DNA of 5,246 bases from Lautropia sp. (GCA_013813615.1 JACCRJ010000554.1:1-5246); one strand, 5' to 3'. Shown: positions 1 to 5,246, numbered from the stretch's first letter. Made by a program: numbers and translations. Notes: generated by a model not told the origin, from the letters alone.

Positions 1-1
1 G

Positions 2-433
2 TACATAAGGGCTGCGATGAGCGGATTCGTGCAGGATGATCGAGACACGATTGCGAACTTTCGCAAGCGCTTCCTGACGGAGATCACGGCGCTGTTCGTG
101 CGGCGCCGGCCGCTCAGCAGGCACTGCTCTCGGGACTTGACAAGTCCTCCGATCAGGTCAATCTCACCGATGATGAATCGCGCATCATGAAGTCGGCCGA
201 CGGCTTCGCACAGGCCTACAACGCCCAGGCGTTGGTCGATGTCGAGAGCCAACTGATCGTAGGCAACTTCGTCACCCAGCAGAGCAACGACTTCGGTCAA
301 TTCGCGCCCGCTTTGGAAGTGCTCAAGAGCCTGCCGGCAGCACTGGGTGTGCCGCAGTTTCTGCTCGCCGGCACGGGCTACTACAGCGAGCGCACGTGAA
401 CCTGTGCGAGGACAGCGCCTGACCCCGCTGATT
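2..433 (+). pseudogene. IS1182-family transposase remnant with internal deletion and frameshifts
   Basis: This is a decayed DDE transposase. Frame 2 from position 2 to about 100 reads like the N-terminal part of IS1182 transposases (DTIANFRKRFL, ending ALFV). About 101-120 is a deletion junction, after which similarity resumes in frame 1 with QVNLTDDESRIM and FAQAYNAQALVD, the central signature of the family, up to YYSER at about 393. Frame 1 stops at 397-399, but similarity continues in frame 3 (VNLCEDSA, 396-419) and then frame 2 (LTPLI, 419-433), so there are at least two more frame changes. The segment that normally carries the first catalytic Asp is missing. The usual second Asp in the LLAD-x-GYYSE motif reads Gly here (codon 370-372), and the C-terminal catalytic region is absent. 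It therefore cannot encode an active enzyme. The 70-codon ORF from ATG 187 is only the longest open piece. No terminal inverted repeat is recognisable. The family assignment is from remembered motifs. Confidence 0.85.
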
Positions 434-510
434 TGTGGACGACCCGGTACTCGAGACCAGTCTCTTCCTGAAACGTGTCATGCCCGCCTCGGGCCTCGTC
501 GTGCGCCCGC

Positions 511-538
511 TCGCCGTGCCCTCAACGGGCATCGGCGA
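511..538 (-). terminator. GC-rich stem-loop around the phosphotransferase stop codon (no T-run)
   Basis: Positions 511-521 pair with 527-538 to form an 11-bp, mostly G-C stem with one unpaired base (532) and a 5-base loop at 522-526. The loop contains the stop codon (522-524) of the phosphotransferase. On the minus strand no U-rich tract follows, so it lacks the second half of a classical intrinsic terminator. It could serve as an mRNA 3' stabiliser, as a pause site aiding Rho, or as a barrier to readthrough between the operon and the transposase remnant. The pairing is read directly from the sequence; the role is inferred. A smaller hairpin (482-494, 5-bp stem) lies just downstream. Confidence 0.4.
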
Positions 539-1565
539 AGTGCGCCATGACCAGAGCCCACGCCGCTTCCGCGATGCCCCTCGCTTTCAGGCCCGTCTCG
601 CGCGCCTGAGCGCTCGATGCCGTGCCATCGAGAGAACGCTTGAGGATGCCTTGCAGGATGGCTGCCAGCCGGAACATGCTGTAGGCGAGGCAGAACTCGT
701 ACTCTGCGAGGTCCACTGCACGCCCCGTGCGCTCGCAGTAGCTCTGCAAGTACTCCTGCTCCGAAGGAATCCCTGCAGGCAGCGGGTTCTTTTCGGCCAT
801 GCCACGAAACTGCTCGGAAGTCAGCCGCCATGGCAGAGCGTGATAAGCGAAGTCGGCAAGCGGGTGCCCCAGCGTCGACAGTTCCCAGTCCAGCAGTGCC
901 AGCACGCGCGGCTCGTGCGGATGGAAGATCATGTTGTCCAGCCGCAGGTCGCCATGGAAGATCGTGGTCTCGTCGCCGGCCGGGATGTGAGCCGGCAGCC
1001 ATTCGATGAGCCGGTCCATCGCCGGAATCGTCTCGGTCGCCGACGCCTGGTACTGCTTGGTCCAGCGGCTGATTTGGCGCCCGAAGAAATTGCCTGGCCG
1101 GCCATAGTCTTCCAGACCCACGGCGCGGTAGTCGACCTTGTGCAGCACGGCGACGACGCGGTTCAGCTCGTCGTACAGGGCGCGTCGCCCCGAGGCATCC
1201 AGCTCCGGCAGGGCTGGATCCCAGAGAATGCGCCCCTCCACGAACTCCATCACGTAGAACGGTGTGCCGACGACCCCCGGGTCCTCGCAGAAGCAATGCA
1301 TGCGCGCCACCGGCACGTCCGTCTGCTCCAGCGCCTTCATCACGCGATACTCGCGGTCGACGGCGTGCGCCGACGGCAGCAGGGGCCCGGACGGCTTCTT
1401 GCGCAGCACGTAGCGCTCGCCACCGGCCGTCAACAGGTAGGTCGGGTTCGACTGGCCGCCGCTGAAGCGTTCGGAACGCAATGGCCCCTTGAAGCCGCCG
1501 ATGCGCCCCTGCAGATACGCCGCCAGCGCGGCGACATCGAGTTCGTAAACCGGTGCCACGCTCAT
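522..1565 (-). CDS. ACAD10/11-N-type phosphotransferase (APH fold), candidate 4-hydroxyacyl-CoA kinase
   Basis: This is an intact 347-residue cytoplasmic protein of the aminoglycoside-phosphotransferase/choline-kinase fold, in the subgroup matching the N-terminal domain of human ACAD10/ACAD11. Visible motifs are a nucleotide loop FSGGQSNPTY (34-43), the beta-3 basic segment YVLRKKP (52-58), a helix-C glutamate in DREYRVMKAL (E72), the hinge FYVMEFVEG (103-111), the catalytic loop HGDLRLDN (204-211, with D206 and N211), and the metal-binding LLDWELSTLG (D226). All key residues are present and the length is normal. The start ATG (1565) overlaps the stop of the thiolase remnant as ATGA, so translation is probably coupled. 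It is the last gene of the operon. In P. putida the homologous LvaA, and in mammals the ACAD11 kinase domain, phosphorylate 4-hydroxyacyl-CoA. The acyl-CoA dehydrogenase partner is four genes upstream, which supports the same job here. Antibiotic resistance is unlikely. The family call is strong; the substrate is inferred. Confidence 0.9.
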   Translation of the reverse strand: MSVAPVYELDVAALAAYLQGRIGGFKGPLRSERFSGGQSNPTYLLTAGGERYVLRKKPSGPLLPSAHAVDREYRVMKALEQTDVPVARMHCFCEDPGVVGTPFYVMEFVEGRILWDPALPELDASGRRALYDELNRVVAVLHKVDYRAVGLEDYGRPGNFFGRQISRWTKQYQASATETIPAMDRLIEWLPAHIPAGDETTIFHGDLRLDNMIFHPHEPRVLALLDWELSTLGHPLADFAYHALPWRLTSEQFRGMAEKNPLPAGIPSEQEYLQSYCERTGRAVDLAEYEFCLAYSMFRLAAILQGILKRSLDGTASSAQARETGLKARGIAEAAWALVMAHFADAR

Positions 1566-1642
1566 TCGATCTCAACCAGCGCGGCAGCTCTCATGCCGCC
1601 GATGCCCGTGCGGGCGGGGGAGACGATGACGGCTTCTCTCAT
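1562..1642 (-). pseudogene. Thiolase reduced to 26 codons (first and last codons fused)
   Basis: The reading frame encodes MREAVIVSPARTGIGG followed by MRAAALVEIE. The first 15 or so residues match the conserved start of acetyl-CoA acyltransferases (MREAVIVSxARTxIG). The rest matches the extreme C-terminus (CIGGGMGAAALFEI-like). A thiolase is normally about 390 residues, so roughly 365 codons, including the active-site Cys and both catalytic His regions, are gone. The fusion lies at about 1595-1606 and keeps frame. Both family ends contain an Ile-Gly motif encoded as ATCGGC, so deletion between short direct repeats is plausible. The ATG overlaps the stop of the upstream dehydrogenase (1639-1642), and its TGA overlaps the start of the phosphotransferase (1562-1565). 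It cannot be catalytic but may still pass ribosomes on to the next gene. A chance short ORF is unlikely given both terminal matches and both overlaps. Confidence 0.8.
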
Positions 1643-3300
1643 GATGTACGTTGCCAGTCCGAGATGCGCCGGCCGCTGCCGGCCAGGTCCTTCAGCAGCG
1701 CGGAGGTCGACCAGTAGCCGAAGGCGTCGCCGCGTTCCTCCGCGTAGTTTGCCAGACGATCGACGATCATCGGCAGCCCGATCTGGTCCGCCATGAACAG
1801 CGGGCCACCCTGGTGGTCGGGAAAGCCGTAGCCTGCCGTCCACACTACGTCGATGTCGCCCCCGCGCCAGGCAATACCCTCCTCCAGGATCTTCGCCGCC
1901 TCATTGACCATCGGGTAGATCAACCGTTCGACGATTTCCCGTGCCGGGATGCTGGCGCGGCGGTCGATCCCGTGCTGCTTCGCCAGTTCCTGGGCAATTT
2001 GCTCCGTCTGCGAATCCGGCAACGGCCTTCGGCCCTCGTATCGATAGTAGCCGGCGCCTGTCTTCTGCCCGAAGCGACCCAGTTCGAACATCCTGCGCAC
2101 GAGCGCGCGGTAGCTGTCGTCCGGCGGCAGGCCGCCGGCCTTGCCATATTCGATGACGGTCTTCGCCCCCACGTCGATGCCGGCCATATCCAGCATGCGG
2201 CAGGGGCCCATCGCCATCCCGAGTGTCTCCACGGCGGCGTCCACCTGCGCCGGGCTCGCGCCCTCCATGATCAGGAACTCGGCCTCGCGCATGTAGACCT
2301 CGGCCATGCGGTTGCCGATGAAGCCATAGCAGACGCCGGATACCACCGCGACCTTGCCAATCCGGCGGGCCAGTTGCATGACGGTGGCGAGCACGTCCGG
2401 CGCCGTCGCCTGCCCGCGCACCACTTCCAGCAGCCGCATCACGTTGGCGGGGCTGAAGAAGTGCATACCCAGCACACCCTGCGGTCTACCGGTGGCCCGC
2501 GCGAGCATGTCGACATCGAGGGTCGACGTATTGGTGGCAATGATCGCCCCCGGCTTGCAGATTTGCCCGAGGCGCGCGCACACCTGCGTCTTCAGGTCCA
2601 TGTTCTCGAACACGGCCTCGATCACCAGATCCGGGTCGGACAAGGCCGCGTCTGAGAGCGAGCCGGTGAGAAGGCTCATGCGCTGGTGCAGCTGTTCCGC
2701 AGTGAGCTTGCCCTTGGCGGCGCTCGCGTCGTACAGGCCGCGGATCGCGGTCAGCGCGGTGTCCAGTGCATGCTGCGTAGTCTCCACCAGCACGGTGGGG
2801 ATGCCCGCGTTAAGAAAATTCATCGCGATGCCGCGCCCCATCGTGCCGGCGCCGAGCACGCCCACCGACCGCACGGCGCGAAGCCGAATCTCCCTGCCCA
2901 GCCCAGGAATCTTTGCCGCCTCGCGCTGCGCGAAAAACAGATGACGCAAGGCCCTGGATTGCGGCGATGCGCGCAACTGCTCGAACAGCCGCGCCTCCAC
3001 CACCTCGCCCTCGTCAAACGGACGCAACGCAGCCTGCACGGCCTCCACGATCGCTTTCGCGTTGAACGGTGCAGCGGAGAAGGACGGGTCATCGAACGAG
3101 GCGATGTCGCCGCCGGCCACGAAAGTCCGACCGGCACAGGCGAGCACAAGGGCGCGGGCCAATCCGTCTTCCTCGAAGGCCTCGATCGCCCGCTCGAGCC
3201 CGGCAACGACAGCGGGCGAGATGGCGTTGACCGGGGGATTGCAGATGCGCAGCAGCGCGATGTCGCCGCTGCGCTCCAGGGTGATGGTCGGGTTGGTCAT
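1639..3300 (-). CDS. FadB-like 3-hydroxyacyl-CoA dehydrogenase with crotonase domain excised
   Basis: This is a 553-residue protein; multifunctional relatives (enoyl-CoA hydratase plus 3-hydroxyacyl-CoA dehydrogenase) are about 700. Residues 1-80 are the start of a crotonase domain (NPPVNAIS, FVAGGDIASFD). It then jumps at about residue 80 (near 3055-3070) to the linker helix AIVEAVQAALRPFDEG and SPQSRALRH. The oxyanion-hole glycines and both catalytic Glu of the hydratase are missing, so hydration/isomerisation should be lost. The dehydrogenase part is complete: the NAD loop GAGTMG (150-155), NTST (257-260), the HFFSP His (H280), E292, GFIGN (N330), the first C-terminal domain to about 420 and the second (about 450-553) ending in FGYW...LLKDL. 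I chose ATG 3300 (MTNPTITLER, the usual family start, overlapping the upstream stop as ATGA) over an ATG 13 codons earlier. It is expected to oxidise 3-hydroxyacyl-CoA to 3-ketoacyl-CoA with NAD+. Stability with half a crotonase domain is uncertain. Confidence 0.9.
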   Translation of the reverse strand: MTNPTITLERSGDIALLRICNPPVNAISPAVVAGLERAIEAFEEDGLARALVLACAGRTFVAGGDIASFDDPSFSAAPFNAKAIVEAVQAALRPFDEGEVVEARLFEQLRASPQSRALRHLFFAQREAAKIPGLGREIRLRAVRSVGVLGAGTMGRGIAMNFLNAGIPTVLVETTQHALDTALTAIRGLYDASAAKGKLTAEQLHQRMSLLTGSLSDAALSDPDLVIEAVFENMDLKTQVCARLGQICKPGAIIATNTSTLDVDMLARATGRPQGVLGMHFFSPANVMRLLEVVRGQATAPDVLATVMQLARRIGKVAVVSGVCYGFIGNRMAEVYMREAEFLIMEGASPAQVDAAVETLGMAMGPCRMLDMAGIDVGAKTVIEYGKAGGLPPDDSYRALVRRMFELGRFGQKTGAGYYRYEGRRPLPDSQTEQIAQELAKQHGIDRRASIPAREIVERLIYPMVNEAAKILEEGIAWRGGDIDVVWTAGYGFPDHQGGPLFMADQIGLPMIVDRLANYAEERGDAFGYWSTSALLKDLAGSGRRISDWQRTS

Positions 3301-3599
3301 TCCTCTGACGCGAAACCGGATGCCTTCACCACCGGGCACCAGTTCTCGAGGTCGTTGCGAAGCATGGAGCCGAACTGCGCGGGGGTCCTCGTCAGCGGAC
3401 GCATGCCGTAACCGGCGAGCCGATCGGTGAGTGCATCGCCCGAGGTCGCCTTGTTCAGGGCCGCCGCTGTCTTGACGACCACGTCAGCGGGCGTGTTCGC
3501 CGGCGCCAACACGCCAACCCAGGCCTGCGCCACGACGTCCTGCAACGCGGGCGCGCCGCCTTTGTAGCCGATGTGATTCAGTTTCACGCCCCTACTCAT
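3297..3599 (-). pseudogene. Bug-family (TctC-like) solute-binding protein remnant, 5' and internal deletions
   Basis: One hundred codons from ATG 3599 read as two joined pieces of a Bug periplasmic binding protein, which is normally about 320 residues. GVKLNHIGYKGGAPALQDV (4-22) is the mid-protein ligand-loop motif. QAWVGVLAPANTP (25-37) through FGSMLRNDLENWCPVVKASG (76-95) is the C-terminal lobe. The signal peptide and N-terminal lobe (about 150 or more residues) are missing, and another 70 or so between residues 24 and 25 (near 3522-3535) are missing, yet the frame is kept. Without a signal peptide it cannot reach the periplasm or bind ligand. The ATG lies inside the last codons of the acyl-CoA dehydrogenase (ATGAGTAG). 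Its TGA overlaps the next ATG, so its remaining role may be only to carry ribosomes across. Bug proteins for organic acids often sit in such catabolic operons, which suggests the original substrate was an imported carboxylate. Confidence 0.8.
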
Positions 3600-4794
3600 A
3601 CTTGCGCAGTTCGAGCTTCGCGATCTGTGCCCGGTGCACTTCGTCCGGTCCGTCGGCCAGGCGCAACAGGCGTGCGGTGGCGTAGGCACTGGCCAGGCCA
3701 ATGTCGTTGTTGGTTCCGCCGCCACCGTAAGCCTGGATTGTCCAGTCGATAACCTTGCATGCCATCGCGGGCGCAGCGACCTTGATCATGGCGATCTGTG
3801 CCTTGGCCCCCTTGTTGCCGACGGTGTCCATTATGTGGGCGGCCTGCAGCGTGAGCAGCCGCGCCTGGTCGATCATGATGCGCGACTCCGCGATGCGCTC
3901 CGACCACACGTCGAAGCGGATGATCGGCTTGCCGAATGCCTCGCGCGTGAGCCCGCGCTTGCACATCGTCTCGAGTGCGCGCTCAGCCAAACCGATCAGA
4001 CGCATGCAGTGGTGGATGCGGCCGGGGCCGAGACGCCCTTGCGCAATCTCGAAGCCGCGGCCTTCGCCCAGCAGCATGTTGGACGCCGGCACCCGGACGT
4101 TCTCGAACACGACTTCGGAAGCCCGGTCCGGAACGCCATAGAAGCCGAAGACCGCGATCGGCCGGATTACCTTGACACCGGGGGCGTCCATCGGCACCAG
4201 GATCATCGACTGCTGCTTGTACCGGTCCGCATTGTCGGGGTCCGTCTTGCCCATGAAAATCGCGATCTTGCAGCGCGGATCGGTCGCGTTGGTCGTGTAC
4301 CACTTGTGGCCGTTGATCACGTACTCGTCACCGTCGCGCACGATGGAAGACTGGATATTGGTCGCATCGCTGGAGGCCACGGCCGGCTCCGTCATGGCGA
4401 AGCAGGAGCGGATCTCGCCGGCCAGCAGCGGCTTGAGCCAGCGCTCCTTGTGCTCCTCGATGCCATAGCGCTCAAGGACTTCCATGTTGCCCGTGTCGGG
4501 GGCGGAACAGTTGAACACCTCCGGCGCCAGGTGCGAGCGGCCCATCACCTCGCAAAGCGGCGCATATTCGAGGTTGGTGAGGCCGGCACCGTGCTTGGAC
4601 TGCGGCAGGAACAGGTTCCACAGCCCCAAGGCCCGGGCTTTAGGCTTGAGTTCCTCCACGACCGGATAGACCGCCCAGGGACCGAGCTTCTCGGCCTCTT
4701 CATAGAGGCGCCGCTCGTTGGGATAGATGAGCTCATCCATGAAGTCGCACACGCGTTGCCGCAGCGCCTGGACGCGGGGGGAAAGTTCGAACAT
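3592..4794 (-). CDS. ACAD11-type acyl-CoA dehydrogenase (FAD), intact
   Basis: This is a 400-residue flavoprotein of normal family length, expected in the cytoplasm. [16 protein letters not shown] (132-147) and WYTT (166-169) are the flavin-contacting beta-domain motifs. [16 protein letters not shown] (253-268), TREAFGKPI (283-291), [11 protein letters not shown] (354-364) and [19 protein letters not shown] (381-399) belong to the C-terminal helical domain. In medium-chain dehydrogenases the catalytic base is the Glu of a YEGT motif; here that position is D381 of ADGPDEVH. That is, as I recall, characteristic of the ACAD10/11 subfamily. I chose ATG 4794 ([13 protein letters not shown]) because AAGAGG lies 4 bases upstream and relatives start there; an in-frame ATG 13 codons earlier has no family-like sequence. 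It is the first gene of the operon. With the phosphotransferase it forms the bacterial split version of ACAD11, suggesting it acts on 4-phosphoacyl-CoA made from 4-hydroxyacyl-CoA; plain acyl-CoA oxidation is the alternative. Confidence 0.92.
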   Translation of the reverse strand: MFELSPRVQALRQRVCDFMDELIYPNERRLYEEAEKLGPWAVYPVVEELKPKARALGLWNLFLPQSKHGAGLTNLEYAPLCEVMGRSHLAPEVFNCSAPDTGNMEVLERYGIEEHKERWLKPLLAGEIRSCFAMTEPAVASSDATNIQSSIVRDGDEYVINGHKWYTTNATDPRCKIAIFMGKTDPDNADRYKQQSMILVPMDAPGVKVIRPIAVFGFYGVPDRASEVVFENVRVPASNMLLGEGRGFEIAQGRLGPGRIHHCMRLIGLAERALETMCKRGLTREAFGKPIIRFDVWSERIAESRIMIDQARLLTLQAAHIMDTVGNKGAKAQIAMIKVAAPAMACKVIDWTIQAYGGGGTNNDIGLASAYATARLLRLADGPDEVHRAQIAKLELRKYE

Positions 4795-4798
4795 GGGA

Positions 4799-4804
4799 CC
4801 TCTT
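4799..4804 (-). promoter_or_regulatory. Ribosome binding site of the acyl-CoA dehydrogenase
   Basis: The minus strand reads AAGAGG, four bases before ATG 4794. It supports this start over the ATG at 4833, which lies within the opposite-strand regulator tail. It is the only gene in the operon with clear room for its own ribosome site; all later starts overlap the preceding stop. A second purine-rich stretch (GGAGAGG, 4808-4814) is probably too far upstream to be used. Confidence 0.55.
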
Positions 4805-4820
4805 TTTCCTCTCCAAGACC

Positions 4821-4955
4821 GACCTGACGGCAATGGTCAGGGAGTATCGGAACATCGTGAAGGCCATTCTAGCGGGCGACGGAGCGAAGGCGGAACTCTG
4901 TACGCGCCGTCATCTGCAGAAGTCGGGCGAGCGCACGTTGCCGCATCTGCGTTGA
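4821..4955 (+). pseudogene. C-terminal tail of a GntR/FCD transcription regulator
   Basis: The + strand encodes about 45 residues ending in TGA 4953-4955: [20 protein letters not shown] followed by ELCTRRHLQKSGERTL. This matches the end of the FCD effector domain of GntR regulators (x-EHRxIVxAIxxGD...A...xxHLxxS). The N-terminal winged helix-turn-helix and most of the FCD domain are absent. The frame stays open leftwards into the dehydrogenase start, but those codons do not look like the family, so the left border is approximate. The His normally found in the EHR motif, usually a metal ligand of FCD domains, is Tyr here (EYR). The gene pointed away from the operon, the usual layout for a local regulator of a catabolic operon. 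Its loss, together with the original intergenic region, would leave the operon without its own control. ATG 4833 opens a 40-codon ORF, but nothing suggests it is used. Confidence 0.7.
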
Positions 4956-4987
4956 TCAATGCGACCGGGGCGGCAGACTCTATGCCG

Positions 4988-5246
4988 TCAAGCACGGTGC
5001 TTCCCGTAGACCGTCCCGTTGTTCCAGCTGTCGACATATTCCTCGATGGACAACGCCCACCCGTTCTTCATGTCGGCACCGAAGTATTCGAAGAGGATGC
5101 CGTCCTTCGCCGTCATGGAAAGCAGGACTGTCGCGCCCGACTCGCCACCGTGCTCGTCGTGCGGACACGCATCTGCGGGCGCGAGCGCATAGTCGCCCTT
5201 CTTTCGACGGATGTGCTTGATTCTTACTGGGGCTCGATACCGGCGG
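4988..5246 (-). CDS. Hypothetical protein, 3' part only (runs off the right edge)
   Basis: An open frame enters from the right edge and ends at TGA 4988-4990, giving 85 residues with no start required inside the window. The sequence is protein-like: a basic stretch (RIKHIRRKKGDYALAPAD, 8-25), an acidic HDEHGGESG segment, then LLSMTAKDGILFEYFGADMK (41-60), NGWALSIEEYVDSWNNGTVY (61-80) and a short GKHRA tail. The aromatic, well-mixed C-terminal half argues for a real product over a random frame. I do not recognise the family and see no catalytic motif, signal or membrane segment. It converges on the regulator tail with about 32 bases between the two stops. An internal Met at residue 44 could make a very short product, but the upstream residues look equally coding. 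Confidence 0.5.
   Translation of the reverse strand, partial: RRYRAPVRIKHIRRKKGDYALAPADACPHDEHGGESGATVLLSMTAKDGILFEYFGADMKNGWALSIEEYVDSWNNGTVYGKHRA

Noticed and set aside
453..464. GAGAC/GTCTC inverted repeat between the transposase remnant and the operon
   Set aside because: A 5-bp arm with a 2-base gap is too short to call an insertion sequence end or an operator.
478..1575. 365-codon minus-strand frame overlapping the phosphotransferase
   Set aside because: Alternative frame of the same strand, rich in Arg/Gly/Ala; the true frame carries all the kinase motifs.
435..1796. 453-codon + strand open frame opposite the phosphotransferase
   Set aside because: Arg/Ala/Gln/His-rich translation with no motif; it is the mirror of a real GC-rich minus-strand gene and crosses gene borders.
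1651..2655. 334-codon + strand open frame opposite the 3-hydroxyacyl-CoA dehydrogenase
   Set aside because: Its translation shows no domain and the opposite strand encodes complete dehydrogenase motifs.
3301..3339. Upstream ATG adding 13 residues to the 3-hydroxyacyl-CoA dehydrogenase
   Set aside because: The added residues are unlike the family, whereas MTNPTITL at 3300 is a typical start and overlaps the upstream stop as ATGA.
3634..4827. 397-codon + strand open frame opposite the acyl-CoA dehydrogenase
   Set aside because: His/Arg/Leu-rich mirror product of a strongly recognised gene; no ribosome site or homology seen.
4866..4871. TAGAAT on the minus strand as a -10 box for the operon
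   Set aside because: It matches TATAAT at five of six bases but has no acceptable -35 at 16-18 bases and lies inside the regulator tail coding sequence.
4990..5002. AAGCAC-G-GTGCTT palindrome near the convergent gene ends
   Set aside because: The arms are short, the loop too small and there is no T-run; it lies in the last codons of the right-hand gene and is probably chance.

Overview
The window is GC-rich with the codon use of a high-GC proteobacterium. It carries a remnant of a Bug-type (tripartite tricarboxylate) solute-binding protein next to acyl-CoA catabolic genes and a GntR-type regulator tail. That combination is typical of Burkholderiales (Bordetella/Achromobacter/Cupriavidus-like betaproteobacteria). 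The order-level assignment is an inference; no rRNA or other marker gene is present.

Layout, left to right. Positions 2-433 (+) are a broken IS1182-family transposase with an internal deletion and several frame changes. Positions 434-510 hold nothing I can assign. A strong GC-rich hairpin (511-538) surrounds the stop codon of the next gene. From 522 to 4794 everything lies on the minus strand as one tightly packed gene string, transcribed right to left: an ACAD11-type acyl-CoA dehydrogenase (4794-3592, intact); a 100-codon remnant of a Bug solute-binding protein (3599-3297); a FadB-like 3-hydroxyacyl-CoA dehydrogenase whose crotonase domain has been cut out in frame (3300-1639); a 26-codon residue of a thiolase made of its first and last few codons (1642-1562); and an ACAD10/11-N-type phosphotransferase (1565-522, intact). 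Right of the operon, on the + strand, is the last part of a GntR/FCD regulator (about 4821-4955) that once pointed away from the operon. The window ends with the 3' part of an unrecognised minus-strand gene (4988 to the edge).

Function. The intact kinase-like protein and the intact acyl-CoA dehydrogenase correspond to the two halves of human ACAD11 and to the LvaA/LvaC pair of the Pseudomonas putida levulinate pathway. Those systems phosphorylate 4-hydroxyacyl-CoA and then convert the phospho-intermediate so that it enters beta-oxidation. The 3-hydroxyacyl-CoA dehydrogenase would act next. The original operon probably encoded a full beta-oxidation set (dehydrogenase, hydratase/dehydrogenase, thiolase), a kinase, a periplasmic binding protein and a divergent regulator.

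The striking feature is how it has eroded. At least five genes (transposase, thiolase, crotonase domain, Bug protein, regulator) have lost large internal or 5' segments. Within the operon the losses keep frame, and every stop/start overlap between neighbours survives. The two outer enzymes and the 3-hydroxyacyl-CoA dehydrogenase module look undamaged. This is either an unusual deletion-driven decay that spared translational coupling, a streamlined functional remnant, or an assembly artefact; read mapping across the junctions would decide.
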